A DNA stretch of 64,000 bases from Anthracocystis setariae (Eukaryota; Basidiomycota; Ustilaginomycetes; Ustilaginales; Ustilaginaceae), in the NCBI GenBank assembly GCA_928724745.1, contig CAKMXJ010000009.1, positions 1-64,000 of the forward strand, in the 5' to 3' direction. Made by a program: the position numbers and the translations under genes. Positions 54,160 through 64,000 of the stretch are shown here, piece after piece. Within the stretch, counting starts at the first letter, position 1. Every line of letters begins with the position of its first letter. A model generated the notes under the pieces. The model searched no databases, was not told the DNA's origin, and saw nothing but the letters and a program-made list of their open reading frames with translations.

Positions 54160-57100
54160 TTACCGCCGTCCCACTCGAGGAAGTCGTCCCCCCCGCTTTT
54201 CCTCATACTCCTGGATGAGGTCGGGGCAGGCCAGAAGTTCGACAGGCTCCCAGGACGCTTGCTCCTCAGGGTAGCCCTTCCAAAGGACGCGGTATTGAAG
54301 CCTTCCATCACGTGTACGATGACTTGTGATAGCTTCGACCTCATATTCGAGGTCTTCGTCGGGTAGTGGCGGAACAGCCGCGCGCTCTTCTCTGCCCGCT
54401 AGTTCGCTGGATCGTCTCTTTTCAAGCATCGAGACATGGAAGACGTCGTGGACCCGTAGTGACGCTGGCAACTGGAGGCGGTACGCTCGAACGCCGATAT
54501 GCTCGACAATGGGATATGGCCCGGCGAAGCGGGTGTCGAGCTTGGGACTTGGTCGGCGAGTCTTCCAGTTGCGTCGGCTGACGTAGACGAGCTCACCAAC
54601 TTTGAATTCGACGTCGAGATGCTTCTTGTTGTACTGTTCGACCGCACGAGCCTGAGCCGACCGGACTTGATCCTGCAAATAAGTAGTGAGCTCGGCTTCT
54701 GAACGAGCGAACTCAGCTCGCTGAGGGTCGAGCACGCCAGCACGCTCTGGTACCTCTGGATGCAGCTTAGGATTCCACCCGTAGCACGCAAAGAATGGTG
54801 AAACGCCGAGACTGCTGTGTACCGCGTTGTTGTAGACGAACTCGGCGTTGGCCAGCAGCGAGGCCCAGTTGTCCTGCTCGTAGTTGCAGTACATACGGAG
54901 GTATTGCTCGACGACTTGATTGACCCGTTCAGTCTGACCGTCTGTCTGAGGATGGTACGCCGTCGATAGAGAGTGCTGAATAGAGAGAGAGTCGGTGTAC
55001 CGTTTCCAGACCGCGGAGATGAACTGTCGGCCGCGATCAGAGACAATATGCTCGGGTGTCCCAAACCGGCGGAACACATGTTGCTGGAGGAGCTCAGCAG
55101 TGCGAGCCGATGTGATAGTCTTGACCGTGGGCGTGAGTACTGCGAGCTTGGTGAGCCGATCGACGACGACCAGAATCGAATCGTAGCCGTCGGAGAGGGG
55201 CAGGCCCTCGATAAAGTCCATGGATACCGATCCCCATGGTCTTGAAGGAGTGGCCAACGGCTTGAGCAGGCCGTACGGCCGGTGACGGGGTGCCTTGTAG
55301 CGAGCGCAGACCGGGCAACTCGCTACATAGTCGGCAATCCAAGCACGCATTCCCGGCCACCAGTAGTGACGCTGGGTGAGGGCTAGCGTTGCGTCACGAC
55401 CCGGGTGCCCGGCAGTGATGCCGTCGTGGCACTGCGTCATCACCATGAAGCGCAGGTGCTCTACCGAGAGCGACTGTTCGCTGGCAATCTTGGCCGAGCG
55501 TGTGTCGCAGCGACCCTGCTTTCCGGCCAGCGTGACCTTGGGAATGACAAGTCGGCCTTCGCGATACCAAAGACCGTCTTTGACTTCGAAAGGCGTGTGC
55601 TTGTGGAGCGCTTGGAGCTCGGTGTCGAGCGGTTGGAAAACGCGAACTAACTCCGGCAGGCCGCCCCTTACTATTGCCGCCATCGACGACTGCGGCTGAA
55701 TGACCCCCGTCAAGCCGCCATCGGATTCATTTTGGCCCGGTGACTGATTTTCCGGTAATCCAATTTCAAAAATGCGGGGGTGGAGGAGCTGCCGTACGTT
55801 ATGCTCGCGCTCTTCAGCCGACGGCTCCATGTCACTGCGTCGTGTCAAAGAGTCGGGCTCGCCAGCCTTGTCTCCCGGTCGGTACTGAACAACAAAGTCG
55901 AAGTCGGCCAGTAACACAGCCCAACGAGCCTGTCGGCCGCTAATTCAACGTTGTACGGTGAAGTACTTGAGCGCCTCGTGATCTGAGAGAACAGCAAACT
56001 GAGACGGGAGGCCAGCCAGCATATGTCGCCACTGATGGAGGCAGGCAACGATGGCGAGGAGCTCTTTGTCATGGATCTCGTAGTTTTTCTCAGCTGACGT
56101 CATCTTGCGCGAGTAGAAAGCCACGGGATGCCATCTGTTCTCCGTCTCCTGTTTGAGAACGCCGGCGATGGCGAAGTTGCTGGCGTCAGTCTCGAGGCGG
56201 GTTGGCTTGTGGTAATCGAAATGTCGCAGTACTCCCGCTGTCGTGAAAGCCTCGATGAGCTTGTGGAAAGCCTCTACCGCCTCCTCCGACAGTTGGAACT
56301 TCTTGAACCGCTCCGTAGGCTTGATGAGCGTTGTGAGGGGCTTTGATATCCGAGCGAAATGTGAGATAAACCGGCGGTAGAAGTTCGCAAACCCCAGGAA
56401 GCGCTGGATATCGTGAATCGTCTGAGGTAACGGCCACTCTTTGATGATTCGTACCTTCTCTTGATCCATTTCGATGCCTCCTGGCGTGATGACGTAGCCG
56501 AGGAACTCGACGGTGTCGGTGTGGAAAATGCACTTTGACAGTTTGGCGAAGAGTCGGTTCGCTTGTAGACGCCGCAGTACCTCGCGGACGTGATCAACAT
56601 GCTCGTCCTCCTTATTGCTGAAGATGAGGAAGTCGTCAAGGTACACTACCACGTAGACTCCGATGATGTCGCGAAAGATGCTGTTGACGAGCGACTGGAA
56701 ATGTGAAGGCGCATTGGCCAGCCCGAAAGGCATGACAAGGTACTCATACAGGCCGAGTTGGGTGCCGAACGCCGTCTTCCATTCATCACCGTCGGCTATT
56801 CGTACCAAGTTGTATGCCGCCTTGAGATCGAGCTTACTGAACACCTTAGCATTCCTTAGGAGGAACAGCTGCTCCTCGATGAGCGGCAACGGCGCTCGAT
56901 TCTTGACAGTGACCTCATTGAGCCCTCGGTAGTCGACACAGAGGCGGAGGCCGCCGTCCTTCTTCGGCACGAACAGCACTGGCGAGCGAGCTGGGCTCTT
57001 TGACGGTCGAATGAATCCCTTCGCAAGATTCTCGTCGAGGTACTTGCGTAGTTCCTCCATTTCCTTAGGCCCCTTGAGATAGAGTGGGCCCTGCGGAGGT

Positions 57101-57240
57101 TTGGCTCCCGGCACGAGCTCGATGGGCAAGTCCGTGCTGGTGCGAGGAGGCAGCTTGTCGGCCTCGACTTCACTGAAGACCGCCTCGAGATCCCGGTATT
57201 GCTCTGGGATCGACACTGGAGTCGGTGGTTCAGGCTCCAC
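54160..57240 (-). pseudogene. Ty3 Pol (RT, RNase H, integrase, chromodomain), 5'-cut and with one stop
   Basis: Read from 57240 the frame starts after the protease with EQYRDLEAVF, then reverse transcriptase (FVPKKDGGLRLCVDYR, YLDDFLIFS), RNase H (LETDASNFAIAGVL), a TGA at 55945-55947, then in the same frame RQARW, an integrase zinc region (HYWWPGMRAWIADYVASCPVCARYK), the DDE core (MDFIEGLPLSDGYDSI, SDRGRQFISAVW, YHPQTDGQTERVNQVVEQYL) and a chromodomain (YEVEAITSHRTRDGRLQYRVLWKGY). One C-to-T change at a CGA would give this TGA. Gag and protease are lost at the copy D junction. The element is therefore dead. Confidence 0.9.
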
Positions 57241-60200
57241 TTACAAGGGGATCTTGTGGTAGGGCTGAAGACATAACACCCCCTTCTCTGTGCATTACTG
57301 GATAGTGCTAGGTGAGTTTGGCTGAAGTCATTAAGTGGCCCTACGCAAGTTGACTATAAAAACAGGTCAGGGCGGGTCACCGAAAGTAGGGTCGGGACCC
57401 CGGGTCGAGGTAGGGTCTGAGAACTTTTTTTGGATTTTGAGGGATCTGATGCCGCAGGAAGGTGCGTAATGGTGAAATAGGAATGTATGCAAGAAAGCAG
57501 GGATGGGGAATGCATACTGAGGGTGTAGGGGCAGCAGAAGTTGAAAAATGGCCAAATCCAAAGGGGGGACCATGGGAGCATTTTGTGGACCAAAAAAGTG
57601 GCTTGGATGGACTGCATCTCTTAATGACATACATGTCAAATGGTGCCAAATGGCTGTATCTGCAAGGTCAATGCTGTACCGGTTGCGGTTGCAGCTGGGT
57701 AGGGTGAAACGTGTCGGCCAGGCCCTACCCCCGTAGGGTTGGACTCTTCTGGCATAATAAGTGGCCATTTTTTGATGTGCGCTGGGGTTCTCTGGCATGC
57801 AGGAGCCATATCAGACACTATCTAAGCAAGTTGTCTTCCAGGCCCTAGGGCTAAAATTTTTTGGGACCTGAACCTAGCCCTAGCCCTACCCTGGTCAGGT
57901 AGGGCCGACCTGAACTTGTATATTGAGACACTGCTGTTTAATGTGCGGTGAGGCTCTCACACCTTCTAAAGATGATTCAACCACTTTGCAGGTCTGTCTG
58001 CCTCTTTTGGTCAGTCACCGGTAGGGCCACCAAACACCACAGACAGGAAGGTGTAGACGTGTATACTATTATGTATTGGAGCGACTATTTACATGGTCTA
58101 GGGGAAAAAACCCAGTGGGAAAAAAGTGCCCTAGACCCCACAACTATTTACATACGGAACACAGAACTTGGAACTTGGAACAGATCAGGGGAACAGGAGC
58201 TCATAATGCTGGGACTTGGCCAGGTGAAACAGGCCATAGTGGGGTCCCTCTGCATTGTGAGGGTAGACGGTGCCATGGCTGTCACCGGTCTGAGGGTCTA
58301 TGCCAGAGTAGACCATGATTGAGATGCTGAATGCCTGCGCAATGGCCATGAGCATGATCTCGTCACCCCATGTTCCTGGCTTGGCCATGTTAGCCAGGTA
58401 TGTGGCAGCGGAGAGATGCCCATTGCCCTGGGCCGCAAATGCCAGCAGGATGTCAGGATTCCGCTGCAGCCAGTGGATTGCTTTTGTCCTGACCATCATA
58501 TGCTGGTCTTGGTTGCCTGTCAGGTGGTATGCCATGGCCCTGAACATGCAGTTGCCATCCCTGCCAATGATGTTGCTGACCTTCAGACCATACAGGTTGC
58601 GAAGCGTAGCAGCCAGTACAGTGACTCTGTCAACAGCATGGAGGCTGGGCTTGCTCTGCAGTGGCTGATGGGAGGGCAGGGTGACTGCTGGTGATACCAC
58701 CAGCTCAGCCACAAAGGGGTTGGGTGTCTCCCTGCATCTGCGGTCTGGGCTGGAGACCAGCTCTGCATCAAGCTCATCCAAGATGGCCTGAATGCTAGCG
58801 CTGGTCTCTGCGCTGCTGCTCCTAACCACAGCAGGGGCTGGCAATGCTGCTGGGAGGAGCACCACCGCATCTGTGCCATGCGTGTGCAGCTCCACCGTTG
58901 GTGCTGCCACTGCAGGAGAGAGACGCCTACGCAGACGGTTGCTCTGACGGCGTGGACCATGCAGAGGATGGACAGGAGCCTGGTCAGCTGAGGAATCAGA
59001 GTTGCTGCCAAGGTCAGGCATGTCGACATCCTCCTCCTCTGTAGTGACTGCCTCCATTGCTGCTGCCTCTGGCTCTGGCACTGGCTCTGGACCCAGGTCT
59101 ACCGTCAGACGGCCTTGATCAAGCAGCTGGCCAAAGTACTCTCGAGCCTGCTCTTGATTGAGGCGTGCCTTGCAGCCAGTGCACTGCAGGCGGAACTGAC
59201 GGCGCCCACCTTGGTTGTACAGTGCTGGCGCTGGCTTCTGACACTTGGGACACGGTGTCTGACCTTTGATCTGGCCAAAGAAGCTACGCAGAGCATCCAT
59301 GGTGCGCAGACGGCGCTTCAGGAGAGCCTTGGATGGCTGACGGCGCTCCTCAGCCTGTGTTTCCATCTCCACATCATTGCTGGTGATCACTGGTGCTTCT
59401 CCTTGAGAGTGGAGCCACCAGGCAGCTGGATGATCCCAGCGTGTTGGCTCAAAGCGTCCAGTATGCCAACCCAGCGCATTGAAGAGGTCAATGATGATCT
59501 GCTGGGAGTCAGGGTGAGGAGAGCGGCTGTTATTGCCAGAGAACACCTGTTGCTCATCTGCTTTGGCCAGCAGATCACGCAGGTTCTTGATGTAGTCCTC
59601 CTTGTTGATCTTGATGCTCCGTATCTTGTACAGCTCCATTGCCTCAACCCGTGGCGTCATGTACTGGGTTATATTGAGCACAGGAGTAGCCGTGATGTTG
59701 CGTACAGCAAGGCTGAGGGTTGGCTGGTGATCGTAGCCTCAACCCGTATGCCACCAAGCTGTTGGCTTGATAGCTTCTCCATGTGCGCCAGATGGCCAAG
59801 CAGGGTTGCTCTCCGCTTCTTGCAGATGTAGATTGACTTTGGCTTGTTGAGCATGTGGTTGCCAGCCTGTGCCTTGATCTGGTGGACGATGCGTGGATAG
59901 ATCTTCACCCGATATGTCTCACCACCGTACTGGACCGGCATCTGGACACCGCCAAAGCCCTGGCCCACCGGTGTGAGGATGGGATACTGCTGGAGGCCAG
60001 GGATGCTGTCATGTCGGTTGGTCACAAGCCAGATGTTCTGGCTGGGCCAGTTACATGCCAGGTCAAAGGTATTGAGGTCCGACATTGGGTGTTGAGGGTT
60101 GCCAAGGTCTGGACCGTCATATGGGTAGTTGACCCACATCTTCATGCCGTAGCCTTGGACTCTGACAGTATCAACACCTGCCTTCTGCAGACAGTTGATG

Positions 60201-61005
60201 AAGACACTGCAGGTGATCACCTGATTGCCCCGGATCAGAGCTTCAGGATAGTCGGAGCCCAGCATGATGATGTCGGCGGAGATGAGGACGTTGAGGAGCG
60301 GGATCTTGAACTTTGGGTGGATCTTGATGTTGAAGACGCACTGGCCAGCGCTGACCCAGTCCTTGAATGTGGGATGGTCCTTGATGGTGGGAGCGTGACT
60401 GACCAACTGAACAGGTGACATTGGCTTGAACACCTGGAGTAAGTCTTTGGGGTACAGGCTGATGTTCCACGCATCAAGGTCACGTGGAGCCATGAATCCT
60501 TTGGTGACTTGATGGTCCATCCTAATGGGCAATGGATGGTCCATTGTGACGCTCTCAAGGGAATAGAGAGGTGCTGAAAAGAAGAGAGGATTGCTTGGGC
60601 GTCTGTGCTGTGTCTGGCGCAAAGTGAGTTGATGTTGCTCGGTCGTTTGATTTGTCCAATGCTTGAGGTCTTGATGTCCTGGGATCTTGAGGAGGGTTCC
60701 TGTGGATGATAATGGGCTTGGTGCAACGTCAAGAAGAGGCTATTGACAAGGTCTTGAGGTGGTCTTGTTGTCTTGAGGTCCTTTGCTTTGGATTGCTTGA
60801 TGCTCTTGAGGTTTGTTGACTTTTTTTGTTCCACCAGAGGTGATCTTCCAATCTCCACTAGATATGGTTGGCCAAGCCACGTCTAGCAGAGAATACAGAA
60901 GACAAGACGCTGGGCAGGAGCTCTGTATAGGGACTAGTCACCTAAGTCAAGAGACAGCACCAGTCGTCTTAGAACACGTCAACTCACTTGCAGACTTCTT
61001 GAGGC
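57241..61005 (-). mobile_element. OTU element copy D, almost identical to copy C
   Basis: It begins TTACAAGGGG at 57241, directly after the Ty3 pol fragment, and ends CTTGAGGC before the TTAGGG array at 61006. It differs from copy C at very few places (for example one T/G at 58003 and one A less in the run near 58120). The gene carries the same single-base deletion as copy C. Confidence 0.85.
58185..60544 (-). pseudogene. OTU protease gene of copy D, same frameshift as copy C
   Basis: ATG at 60544 and stop at 58185 correspond to 50406 and 48047 of copy C. The same G is missing near 59723. The shared lesion means that C and D come from one already broken ancestor or that one was copied from the other. 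The domains are as in copy C. Confidence 0.75.
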
Positions 61006-61034
61006 TAGGGGGTTAGGGGGTTAGGGTTAGGGTT
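61006..61034 (+). repeat. TTAGGG-type array at the right end of copy D
   Basis: The same units as at 50868-50896 in the same order (TAGGGGG, TTAGGGGG, TTAGGG, TTAGGG, TT). Confidence 0.85.
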
Positions 61035-61566
61035 CTAATGCTTATCCCCAGGTGGGCAGCTCGCGTCTGGCCCTCTGGAAGACGGTCCATTTGAAAATTG
61101 GAAGACGGTCCAATTGAATTGTGAGACGCGTCTGTATTCATCTGGCAAGACGGTCCAATACAAATTGGAAGACGGTCCAATACAAATTCAACTTTTTTGA
61201 GCGTGCTGAGCAGGGAAGACGGTCTACTACAAATCCAAGACGGTCCACTACAAGTTACAAGGCTGTTCTCATGAGGCATCAAATACACCTTCAAATCTGT
61301 ACTAATCGGAGTTGTAGAGCTAGCTCAGAGCTGTCAGAAGCCGTTGAGTTTGGGTTAAAGTTTAACCTATTGACGGAGATACGGGCATTTGAAGTTGCCG
61401 CCAGGATTCTGTCGGGGAAGAATATTTTTTTTTCAAAGAGGAGGAAGGGTGGAGGCAATGTGTGGAACAGCTAGAAGAACCTATAGAGAGGCTGTACACA
61501 TGTCAAGAGTGGTGAAATTGCAAGTGGTTGTGGTGCTGCAGGGGTTCAAAGTTGACACCAAGGTAC
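61035..61566. other. Subtelomeric non-coding stretch with minirepeats
   Basis: Right of copy D, 61035-61175 equals 50897-51037, then the GACGGTCCA-type minirepeats continue to about 61260. The rest, with an A/T block near 61424-61436, holds no recognisable gene. Confidence 0.5.
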
Positions 61567-61661
61567 TGTTATGATTGGGATATCGGGGGAGTTAGTGTTT
61601 GGTTTTAGTATTAACATGGGCGGGGGTAGTTCCCCCGATGAGGTCCCGGATCGGTGATCGG
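61567..61661 (+). repeat. Broken Ty3 LTR capped by telomere repeats
   Basis: The first 95 bp of the element 1 LTR type (TGTTATGATTGGGATATCGG to GGATCGGTGATCGG) end inside the LTR and are followed directly by TTAGGG repeats. Confidence 0.85.
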
Positions 61662-61679
61662 TTAGGGTTAGGGTTAGGG
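61662..61679 (+). repeat. Three perfect TTAGGG units
   Basis: Three exact TTAGGG units join the broken LTR to the sequence TTACATAGGGG at 61680, which resembles the terminus of the OTU elements (TTACAAGGGG). Confidence 0.9.
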
Positions 61680-63221
61680 TTACATAGGGGTATCCTAGCC
61701 CTAGGCGGTTGTCCCCGATGGCTGGCGGGAGACAAATCTCCCCTGCCAAATTGACCTGACGCGTCTTGTCTCCCACCCCCAGGAGACAAGCCAAATTACA
61801 CTGCTCAAGTGCCGCAGGAGAATCAAATATTTTTTGGCTGAGCGGCAGGTTGGACCCTGGGAGACGCGTCAAAATTGGCAGAAATTGGTTGGGTGGTTCA
61901 CGTGTTTGGCCAGACTGCTGAAGTGCTCAGCGGACAAATTCAACTTTTCACACTCATGAAAGAGGGCAGGAGCAGCGGACAGGAGCAGCAGACAGGAGAG
62001 CAAGAACAGGAGACGGGTTAAGGAATTTCTGGAGGACTGTGACGCTGACCACTATGCCAGGTTAGCAATTTTTCACTGCACAGTCAAGTTTCTTTGTTAG
62101 CGGCAAACTCCAAACATACCTTTGTCTCCTGATGCTGTTCTGTGTGACAGCTCACCGCAAAACACTTTGCCGGCACTACCACCATCTCCCTTTGTCCACC
62201 AGAGCCAATGCCTCCATCTTCCTTTGTCTACCGGAGTGGATCCTTCCGTCTGCTTTTCTATCTGCCCTTTGTGTAGGAGCACCAAATAACCAATGACTCC
62301 TACAGTTCTGTTCTGTGCATGCGTGTCTGCACATGTGTCTCCTGCCCTGTAGCAGGATCAGTGCCATGTGTTTGATGCTGGCAGCGTGCATCTGCTTGAA
62401 CTTATATACAGCCATGTCTCCTGCTCCCAGTGCCGCCGTCAGCCCATCTATCTGCTGTCAGAAAACTGTATACACCATCAAGTCTACGCTGCAACTCTCA
62501 ATCTCCACCTACCATAACAATGTCTCAGCACAGTGTTACCCCTGCTGACGGTGCTGATGTGCCTCCTCCTGCAATCATTGTTGCAGCATCTCCTCCTCCA
62601 GCTCCAACTGCTGAGTTTGACAGGTACGTCAACCCATTTTCATGCATCACTACTTTCCCATCTGTTTCTGACCGCACCCTTTTCAATTCCACCTCTGCAA
62701 CAGCAATGCTCTCCCTACTGCCAACCAGGATGCTGCCGCTGGTCCGGTTGATCCAGACCTTGTTGACCAGCTGGAACGCTTCCAACTACGCCTGGTGCAC
62801 CATCCCCGGATCTTGGTCTGCACCCGCACCAACTGCCATCTTCAAGTTCCGCTGGACCCCTCCTTTGACAAAGTGCTTATGCACCTCCAGAGTGACCATC
62901 AACTTGCGCTTGGTGACCGGAGGATCTCCGCACTCAGGGAGCTGCTGTTGGCGCTGGACTTGGATCCTCCCAACACGGTGGTCATCAACAAAGACCTTCT
63001 TCCGGTGCCTATGATCAAGGAACTGCAAGTCATGTACGGTGGCTATGCCTGTCCCTTCTGCTCCTATGCAGTCATGGCACGCTCTGCTGCACGCAAGCAC
63101 CTTAAGAACAACCATGGTGATCCAAAGGAGGTCACGCTTACGCACCCAGTGGCTTTGCATCTTCTTTACAAGAATGGCCAGAACAAACGCTTCCTCTACG
63201 TCTACAACCAGGAGCTCAACC
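61680..63221 (+). mobile_element. Second subtelomeric element family (TTACATAGGGG start) with OrsD-like gene
   Basis: The segment starts TTACATAGGGGTATCCTAGCCCTAGGCGG right after the TTAGGG units. It contains about 840 bp without a gene (with ACGCGTC motifs and a CAAATTTTGGC-type repeat) and the OrsD-like gene on the plus strand. It ends at about 63221, where a sequence similar to its own start (CCTAGCCCTAGGC) appears again. Borders rest on this similarity only. Confidence 0.5.
62520..63221 (+). pseudogene. OrsD-like zinc-finger gene fragment
   Basis: ATG 62520 begins exon 1 (to 62623). A GT-AG intron of 80 bp (62624-62703) leads to exon 2, which reads SNALPTANQDAAAGPVDPDL and on. The domain ILVCTRTNCHLQV ... 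HLQSDHQL ... YACPFCSYAVMARSAARKHLKNNH fits the fungal OrsD-like (PF12013-type) double zinc-finger region, often found at the N-terminus of larger proteins including RecQ-like helicases of chromosome ends. At about 63221 the frame runs into the start of another repeat copy, so the gene is cut; the open frame to 63520 is not original. Function of the complete gene is unknown. Confidence 0.55.
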
Positions 63222-63490
63222 CTAGCCCTAGGCCGTGGTGCGCTGGCTGCACGCGACGGTCAAATCCGTCGCCCATTTCCCTGCCAAATGGCGGCCCCCT
63301 CCATTTGTACGTCACCCCAATGGACAGCCAAATTTACACTGCTCCAGTGCAGCAACGTCAAATGCCAGATTTTAGCAGGAGCAACGGGCAACGGGCAACG
63401 GACGCGTCAAAATTGCCAGGAAATTGGCTGGGCAATGGTCAAAGTGGAGGACTGTTCCAGTGCCTGATGTACAGATCCAACTTTGTTACT
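63222..63490 (+). repeat. Diverged second copy of the 61680 element start
   Basis: From CCCTAGCCCTAGGCCG at about 63222 the sequence follows 61690-61960 with many changes: CCCTGCCAAAT, CAAATT(T)ACACTGCTC(C/A)AGTGC, and ACGCGTCAAAATTG(G)CAGGAAATTGG.TGGG recur in the same order. It appears to be an older copy of the same family, joined to the truncated OrsD-like gene. Confidence 0.5.
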
Positions 63491-63751
63491 GGCGCCGTGC
63501 CCAAAGTACAGATCCGGTGAGCATGTCTGTGGGAGCATCAACTCCAGGTCAGCACCTGTTTTCCATCTGTCAGACCACCAGCACATCAATTGACCAGCGC
63601 ATCCATTTTCTTTGACTGTCAGACCGCCATCAAGTCTAGCAGACGGGAAAGCATGGGAACCACAGAAGGAGTACAAAGCGGTCTGTGTGGAAGATGGAGA
63701 GTCAAATCACGGAGAGCCTTCTTTCCTCTGCGGTAGTTGTATTTTCCAAGG
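63491..63751. other. Non-coding, nothing recognised
   Basis: No domain, repeat or RNA gene was found between the second family copy and the tandem repeat. Confidence 0.4.
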
Positions 63752-64000
63752 CAGCACAGCACAGAGGGGGACGTGTCTCTGAGAATCAGGTTTTTTCTCA
63801 GAGAGGCAAGTCCCCCTTTGCTGGAAGTCCGAAGCCAAATTGCTTGGAATTATTTTTCAGGCAGCACAGCACAGTGGGGGGACGTGTCTCTGAGATTCAG
63901 ATTTTTGCTCAGAGAGGCAAGTCCCCCTTTGCTGGAAGTCCGAAGCCAAATTGCTTGGAATTATTTTTCAGGCAGCACAGCACAGTGGGGGACTTGTCTC
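63752..64000. repeat. Tandem repeat of about 110 bp, continuing past the window edge
   Basis: Units start GGCAGCACAGCACAG at 63752, 63860 and 63971, giving periods of 108 and 111 bp. Each unit contains CTCTGAGA(A/T)TCAG, a T-rich spacer and CTCAGAG, an inverted repeat able to form a hairpin, then GTCCCCCTTTGCTGGAAGTC. The third unit is cut by the window edge. Confidence 0.85.

Larger units (their letters stand above)
51038..57240 (-). mobile_element. Ty3 element 3 (reverse orientation), 5' part missing
   Basis: Read on the minus strand: pol (57240 to 54160), an antisense gene on the plus strand, a polypurine tract AAGGGGGGTAA ending at 52150, and a right LTR from 52149 down to 51038, with TGTCA...TGACA ends. 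The left LTR, gag and protease are missing: the element stops at 57240, joined to TTACAAGGGG of copy D. The layout mirrors element 1, but the sequence belongs to another Ty3 lineage. Left insertion point is inside the minirepeats after copy C. Confidence 0.85.

Noticed and set aside
41032..61005. Helitron interpretation of the TTACAAGGGG copies (OTU domain and 3' hairpin also occur in Helitrons)
   Set aside because: No Rep/helicase gene, no TC...CTRR ends, and the copies vary in length at the 5' end with TTAGGG at junctions, which fits reverse transcription at telomeres better.
63752..64000. CRISPR-like array
   Set aside because: The unit is about 110 bp without unique spacers, and the DNA is fungal.

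Overview
The window is nuclear DNA of a filamentous or dimorphic basidiomycete. A smut-type fungus (Ustilaginomycotina) fits best: genes are compact with few introns of about 60-110 bp, there is a fungal Rap1 with BRCT, Myb and RCT regions, the transposons are Plavaka/CACTA-like and chromoviral, and the telomere-type repeat is TTAGGG. The genus is inference.

Positions 1 to about 21,000 are an ordinary gene-dense arm: a telomere-protein gene (rap1, +), a 462-bp foldback MITE, a RECQ1-type helicase (-), the mRNA-capping RNA 5'-triphosphatase (Cet1 family, + with five introns), a secreted bicovalent FAD oxidase (-), a full-length ABCC/MRP transporter (+) and the exosome cap subunit Rrp4 (-).

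From 21,500 the window is almost entirely mobile DNA. A complete 8.18-kb Tnp2/Plavaka-like DNA transposon (21501-29678) has imperfect terminal inverted repeats of about 80 bp and an AAT target duplication. It carries a decayed transposase, a decayed coiled-coil accessory gene, an 82-bp palindrome, and a captured 552-codon open fragment of host elongation factor 2 that lacks the GTPase domain and the C-terminus. Short TIR repeats and a PIF/Harbinger transposase gene follow. Next comes a chromodomain Ty3 retrotransposon with an intact 1628-aa Gag-Pol and an intron-containing antisense gene.

From 41,032 to the right edge the sequence reads as a fossil record of a subtelomere. Four copies (A-D) of a hitherto unnamed element share one exact left terminus (TTACAAGGGG...) and end at different points on the right. 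They encode, on the minus strand, a large OTU-type cysteine protease. Two copies are joined head to tail across a single TTAGGG, and the C and D blocks contain TTAGGG arrays near their right ends. The copies sit on broken ends of Ty3 elements. A further break at 61,661 is capped by three TTAGGG units followed by a second element family (TTACATAGGGG...) carrying an OrsD-like zinc-finger gene. The simplest model is repeated chromosome-end truncation, each time followed by attachment of a telomere-primed, 5'-truncating element and telomerase addition, with the telomere lying to the right. No reverse transcriptase for these elements is in the window, so the mobilising enzyme is unknown.
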